10,025 bases of DNA from Cloacimonetes bacterium SCGC AAA252-N17 (GTDB lineage Bacteria; Cloacimonadota; Cloacimonadia; JGIOTU-2). The notes beneath the pieces were generated by a model. That model worked only from the letters and a program-made list of their open reading frames with translations. It was not told where the DNA came from and did not search any database. Positions 6,779 to 10,025 of this stretch are shown one piece after another. Position 1 is the stretch's first letter; each line of letters begins with the position of its first letter. Where the stretch lies: assembly GCA_000404785.1 (NCBI GenBank), contig ASNI01000017.1, positions 37,709 through 47,733 on the forward strand, given 5' to 3'. The position numbers were made by a program, and so were the translations under genes.

Positions 6779-7960
6779 TTATTCTCTTTCTATTAGGTCC
6801 TTTGAATTGTGAATATCCAAAAGTCTTTTTCTTGTTACATGTATGGCAAATTTTGATAAATCTGAACCGAGCCAACGCCTGCCAAGTTTTTCTGCAACTG
6901 CTAATGTTGTGCCTGAACCACAAAAGAAGTCTGCAACTATGTCGCCTGGATTGGAAGAGGCAAGGATTATGCGTGTTAGAAGGGCTTCAGGTTTTTGAGT
7001 ATCGAAACCTACTTTTTCATAAGAAGTTGTTATAACTGTATTGATGATAAACCAGTCTCTTGGTTTTACACCCTCGCATTCATCCAAATACCTTCTATAT
7101 GTTAATCCAGGATATTTTTTTTCATCCTTAGGAGTTAATCTTCCCTTTTGTTTGACTGGACTTCCTTGTATGTTCTTACCATAAATACAATATCTTCTTC
7201 CTTTTTCATCAATATATTTATAAAATTCTTTTGCTGATTCTTGGGGTTCATCAGCAACTTCATGCCAATTAAAATTAAAAGTTCGAGATTTAGTATAAAA
7301 TATTATACTATCATGTTTTCTATTCCAATATCTTTCATTATGTTCAAACCATCTATAACACCAAGCAATATCATTTCTAAAATTTTCATATCCAAATATT
7401 TCATCCATTATAATTTTTATATAATGTCCTACATGTTGATCTAAATGCACATAAATGGAGCCATTTTCAGCCAGAACTTCTCTCATTAAAACCAATCGCT
7501 CATACATATACTTGAGATAAGAAGCAATTCCGCCGCTCCATGTATCTTTATAAGCTCTTTCTTCAATAATAGAAGGTTCTTTTTCTATTTTTTCATTTCC
7601 AATCTTTGTTCTTATTGTAAAATCCGAACCTGTGAAAAAAGGTGGGTCAATGTAAATCAGGTTTATCTTTCCAGCCCAACCTTGTTTTATCAAAGACGAC
7701 ATTACAAGTTTATTATCACCCCAGATGAGTTTATTTTTCCATCCGTCAGCTTGCGGATAATTTTCTGGATATTCATTTTCCGGATAATATTGGGATTTAT
7801 CAAAAAGTCCTTCTTCTAAATCTTTTAGTCTTGGTTTGTTAATTGTTTCTACATTCTGGAATTGGAGATTTAATTTTTCTATTGGAGTTCTATTACCTTT
7901 TTCAATTTTATTGTATTTGCCAGCCCAGATAAGTTCTACATATTTTTTATTTTCGGACAT
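6779..7960 (-). CDS. mod: Type III DNA methyltransferase, catalytic N-terminal piece (split Mod)
   Basis: This is a beta-class N6-adenine (possibly N4-cytosine) methyltransferase using S-adenosylmethionine to mark the recognition site and guide Res. In the 393 residues from ATG at 7960 I see a WGDN segment near 80, motif IV as DPPF (105-108, a variant of DPPY), 'TQKPEALLTRII' (321-332) and the cofactor-binding motif I 'DFFCGSGTT' (344-352). Motif IV before motif I is the beta-class order. The 200 residues between them should include target-recognition sequence. The protein stops about 40 residues after motif I, where type III Mods usually continue for some 250 more; those appear to be encoded after fic. 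A longer frame begins at TTG (7972), but GGAGA lies 5 bases before the ATG and overlaps that TTG region, so ATG is preferred. It begins 28 bases after ptsN. Confidence 0.9.
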   Translation of the reverse strand: MSENKKYVELIWAGKYNKIEKGNRTPIEKLNLQFQNVETINKPRLKDLEEGLFDKSQYYPENEYPENYPQADGWKNKLIWGDNKLVMSSLIKQGWAGKINLIYIDPPFFTGSDFTIRTKIGNEKIEKEPSIIEERAYKDTWSGGIASYLKYMYERLVLMREVLAENGSIYVHLDQHVGHYIKIIMDEIFGYENFRNDIAWCYRWFEHNERYWNRKHDSIIFYTKSRTFNFNWHEVADEPQESAKEFYKYIDEKGRRYCIYGKNIQGSPVKQKGRLTPKDEKKYPGLTYRRYLDECEGVKPRDWFIINTVITTSYEKVGFDTQKPEALLTRIILASSNPGDIVADFFCGSGTTLAVAEKLGRRWLGSDLSKFAIHVTRKRLLDIHNSKDLIERE

Positions 7961-7965
7961 TTTTG

Positions 7966-7970
7966 TCTCC
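7966..7970 (-). promoter_or_regulatory. Ribosome binding site deciding the mod start
   Basis: GGAGA on the minus strand is 5 bases upstream of ATG 7960. The alternative TTG at 7972-7970 overlaps it, which makes the TTG unlikely as the true start. The first residues from the ATG (MSENKKYVELIWAGKY) also look like a normal Mod N-terminus. Confidence 0.75.
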
Positions 7971-7988
7971 AACTAATATTTTTTTCAT

Positions 7989-8465
7989 TTAATCTGTGCC
8001 TTCATATTTTTGGAATAACGTAATGACATATTCGGTTGAATGGGCATTCATTATCGCTTCTCGAAGTTCTTTAATCCTCATCAATTTTGAGACTTCGGTT
8101 AGGAATGCAGCATAAATCAGTTTATCGGCAGGAGGTATTGCGAGCATAAAGATTATGTTCACAGGTTTTCCATCGAGAGAATCGTATTCAACTCCAGTAT
8201 GAGTTGCAAAGAGTAGGTGCATTTTCTGTACGGACTCAGCAAAGGCATGTGGAATTGCAATGTGATTTCCAATGCCAGTGGACAGGTCATTCTCGCGTTT
8301 CATAATATCTGTAAAAAAAATCTGTAGATCAACATCGGGATACAGTTTAGAAATTTTGGTGCAAAGGAAATGTAACAATTCAGTTTTATCCAGTTCGGTA
8401 AGATCGAGTAGAATTGCTTTTGGGGAAAGCAAATCAGAAACGGATATCTCGTGTGAAAAGCTCAT
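7989..8465 (-). CDS. ptsN: Nitrogen-PTS EIIA-like protein (PtsN family)
   Basis: This 158-residue cytoplasmic protein has the fold pattern of fructose/nitrogen-type EIIA. The phosphorylatable histidine is H73 in 'GIGNHIAIPHA' (64-74), preceded by 'MKREN' (55-59) and followed by 'GKPVNIIFMLAIPP' (99-112). IIA-Ntr proteins take phosphate from NPr and regulate potassium transport, nitrogen or envelope functions rather than carrying sugar. In my rough alignment the second histidine often present in the following helix appears replaced, with Y118 nearest; this is uncertain. No membrane transport partner gene lies nearby, which fits a regulatory role. It starts 4 bases after the phosphomannomutase stop without a clear ribosome site, so the two genes are probably one operon. 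Its composition is like that gene and unlike the AT-rich methyltransferase that follows. Confidence 0.85.
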   Translation of the reverse strand: MSFSHEISVSDLLSPKAILLDLTELDKTELLHFLCTKISKLYPDVDLQIFFTDIMKRENDLSTGIGNHIAIPHAFAESVQKMHLLFATHTGVEYDSLDGKPVNIIFMLAIPPADKLIYAAFLTEVSKLMRIKELREAIMNAHSTEYVITLFQKYEGTD

Positions 8466-8469
8466 GGTA

Positions 8470-9834
8470 TCAGGAAGCTGCTTTGATAAACTCCTCGACT
8501 TTTCTCATTATCATATCTTTGATCTCTGCAAGACGTTCTTCCGAAGTGCTTTCAAACCTGAGAACCAGCACCGGTTGGGTGTTCGATGCACGCACCAGAG
8601 CCCACCCATCCTCAAATGTAATACGCATTCCGTCAATATCATTTATATTGCATTTCTTCTTTTCAAAATAGTGTTTCACATGCTCAACGACGTCGAATTT
8701 CTTATCATCAGAGCAATCGATCCTGATCTCAGGAGTGTTGTACACCGGAGGTACATCGGATAGAAGTTCGCTGAGTGGCTTATCGGTTTGAGAGAGAATT
8801 TCAAGCAATCTCCCGCCTGCATAGATCGCATCATCAAATCCGAAATACTTATCGGCAAAGAACATGTGCCCGCTCATCTCGCCTCCGAGAAGCGCACCTT
8901 CTTCTCTCATTTTTTCCTTAATAAGAGAATGACCGGTCTTCCACATAATGGGGTTTCCACCATGCTTTCGTATGTCGTCATAGAGGTTTTTTGAAGATTT
9001 TACTTCGGAAATAATGGTTGCACCAGGATGTTCCTTGAGCACTGTTCGGGCAAATATCATTAGAAGCTGATCACCCCAGACAATATTCCCATTCTCGTCA
9101 ACTGCGCCGATACGGTCGGAATCGCCATCAAAACCGATTCCCACATCTGCTTTTTCATCTATAACTTTTCTAATAAGGATTTCAATATTCTCTTTGACTG
9201 TCGGGTCGGGATGATGATTTGGGAAAGTGCCGTCCATTTCTTCAAAAAGGGAGATCACTTCGCATCCCAATCTTCGATAAATATCCGGCGCTACAGGACC
9301 TGCAGTGCCGTTTCCGGAATCCACAATAACTTTCAGAGGTCTGTCAATAATGAGATGCTCAACCACATAATCCTGATAATCCTGAATGATAGAGTCGTAT
9401 TTTTCGTAAGAACCTTCACCTGAAATATATACGCCATCATCAATTATCTCTCGGATCTTTTGAATGTCCTTTCCATAAATAGAGAAGGTGCCAATGCAGA
9501 GTTTAAAGCCGTTAAAATCCGGAGGATTATGACTGCCTGTGACCATCAATCCGCCATCTGTCTTTAGCTTTTCAATTGCATAATACAGCACAGGAGTAGG
9601 CACAGTGCCCACATCTATAACTTTGCAGCCCGTTTCTGTAAGGGCATTGCTGAGTATTGCACGAAATCTGTTTGAGCTGAGACGGCAATCTCCGCCAAGA
9701 GCTACTGTTTTCAAATTCAATTTATGTAAATAGGTGCCAAAGCTGAGCCCAATATTCTCTACAGCGTGATCTGTGAGATCCTTATCTACGATACCACGAA
9801 TATCATATTCTCTGAAAATCTGTGGATTAATCAT
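8470..9834 (-). CDS. Phosphomannomutase/phosphoglucomutase
   Basis: This enzyme of the alpha-D-phosphohexomutase family moves phosphate between C6 and C1 of mannose or glucose through a phosphoserine, feeding GDP-mannose or UDP-glucose synthesis for surface polysaccharides. All four domain signatures are present in 454 residues: the opening 'FREYDIRGIV' (7-16); the active-site loop 'TGSHNP' with S101; the magnesium loop 'DGDSDR' (236-241); the sugar-binding 'GEMSGH' (318-323); and the phosphate-binding 'RASNTQP' (415-421). GEMSGH fits the AlgC/ManB type with dual mannose and glucose specificity rather than phosphoglucosamine mutase. The length is normal. The start is well supported by GGAGGA just upstream. 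It is the first gene of an operon with ptsN, and possibly of the whole downstream block, as I see no terminator between ptsN and mod. Confidence 0.95.
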   Translation of the reverse strand: MINPQIFREYDIRGIVDKDLTDHAVENIGLSFGTYLHKLNLKTVALGGDCRLSSNRFRAILSNALTETGCKVIDVGTVPTPVLYYAIEKLKTDGGLMVTGSHNPPDFNGFKLCIGTFSIYGKDIQKIREIIDDGVYISGEGSYEKYDSIIQDYQDYVVEHLIIDRPLKVIVDSGNGTAGPVAPDIYRRLGCEVISLFEEMDGTFPNHHPDPTVKENIEILIRKVIDEKADVGIGFDGDSDRIGAVDENGNIVWGDQLLMIFARTVLKEHPGATIISEVKSSKNLYDDIRKHGGNPIMWKTGHSLIKEKMREEGALLGGEMSGHMFFADKYFGFDDAIYAGGRLLEILSQTDKPLSELLSDVPPVYNTPEIRIDCSDDKKFDVVEHVKHYFEKKKCNINDIDGMRITFEDGWALVRASNTQPVLVLRFESTSEERLAEIKDMIMRKVEEFIKAAS

Positions 9835-9837
9835 CGT

Positions 9838-9843
9838 TCCTCC
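9838..9843 (-). promoter_or_regulatory. Strong ribosome binding site of the phosphomannomutase gene
   Basis: GGAGGA on the minus strand followed by ACG precedes the ATG at 9834. It is the best ribosome site in the window and fixes the start. Confidence 0.8.
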
Positions 9844-10025
9844 ATAGCAAGAGCATTTCTTTATAGCATCTATGTTTGATAGAGAAGTATATTTGTTGTC
9901 AAAGAATTTATAAATTTATTGTTGGCATACCCCCAAAAATTTTTCATATTCATGACACTTTAAGGAAAACTTATTGAATATCATCCGTATAAATAGTAAA
10001 AGAAAGAAATAACCATAATAGTTAA
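9844..10025 (-). other. Upstream region of the phosphomannomutase gene
   Basis: This AT-rich, non-coding stretch of about 180 bp contains no supported gene. On the minus strand there is a TTGACA (9902-9897) and a TATACT (9891-9886), but they are too close together to be partners as -35 and -10. A promoter is likely somewhere here, yet I cannot place it. A run of five Gs lies near 9931-9935 on the minus strand, with no clear structure. Confidence 0.35.

Noticed and set aside
7970..7972. TTG as the mod start codon
   Set aside because: It overlaps the GGAGA ribosome site that serves the ATG at 7960, leaving no ribosome site of its own.
7947..7988. 13-residue frame MKKILVGDKNVRK starting at the ptsN stop
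   Set aside because: It resembles the opening of response-regulator-type genes and could be a remnant of the gene once following ptsN, but it is too short to support and overlaps the mod start.
8272..8763. 163-codon plus-strand frame across ptsN and the mutase
   Set aside because: It is antisense to two well-supported genes with full motif sets, and its translation shows no family features.
9886..9902. TTGACA and TATACT as a promoter for the phosphomannomutase gene
   Set aside because: The two hexamers are only about 5 bases apart, not 16-18, and neither has a good partner at the correct distance.

Overview
The window comes from a bacterial chromosome. Every gene I can support lies on the minus strand, so the biological order runs from high to low coordinates. 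The partial gene at the left edge starts with a signal peptide and then reads like the propeptide of gingipain-type (C25) cysteine proteases. Together with a phosphomannomutase and a PtsN-like protein, this suggests a Gram-negative lineage of the Bacteroidota/FCB type (possibly Cloacimonadota-like). That host assignment is inference only.

Region 1 (about 10025-7989) is ordinary host DNA. It holds a phosphomannomutase/phosphoglucomutase behind a strong ribosome binding site. A nitrogen-PTS IIA-like gene follows after a 4-base gap. The 60-base stretches I counted here hold 26-31 G+C.

Region 2 (about 7960-530) is an AT-rich defence block (16-21 G+C per 60 in counted stretches). In transcription order it holds: the catalytic half of a type III DNA methyltransferase (Mod); a 141-bp gap with an inverted repeat and repeated AAGACGG sites; a Fic-domain AMPylase-like gene; a protein that looks like the missing C-terminal half of the same Mod; an XRE-HTH/ImmA-IrrE metallopeptidase antitoxin-like gene; a DUF4411 PIN-domain toxin-like gene; and the type III restriction subunit Res. 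From Fic to PIN each gene overlaps the next by 4 bases, and Res starts 9 bases after the PIN gene, so these five look translationally coupled.

The main point is that this is a type III restriction-modification system whose Mod is split in two around a complete fic gene, with a toxin-antitoxin pair placed between the second Mod half and Res. The two Mod halves join almost without loss at a linker between domains, so a working enzyme assembled from two chains is plausible. The arrangement could link methylation, Fic activity, toxin control and restriction in one operon.

Region 3 (about 529-1) is a short non-coding spacer followed by the 5' end of the secreted C25-type protein gene, which runs off the window. 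I found no tRNA, rRNA, CRISPR array, transposase or convincing attachment site.
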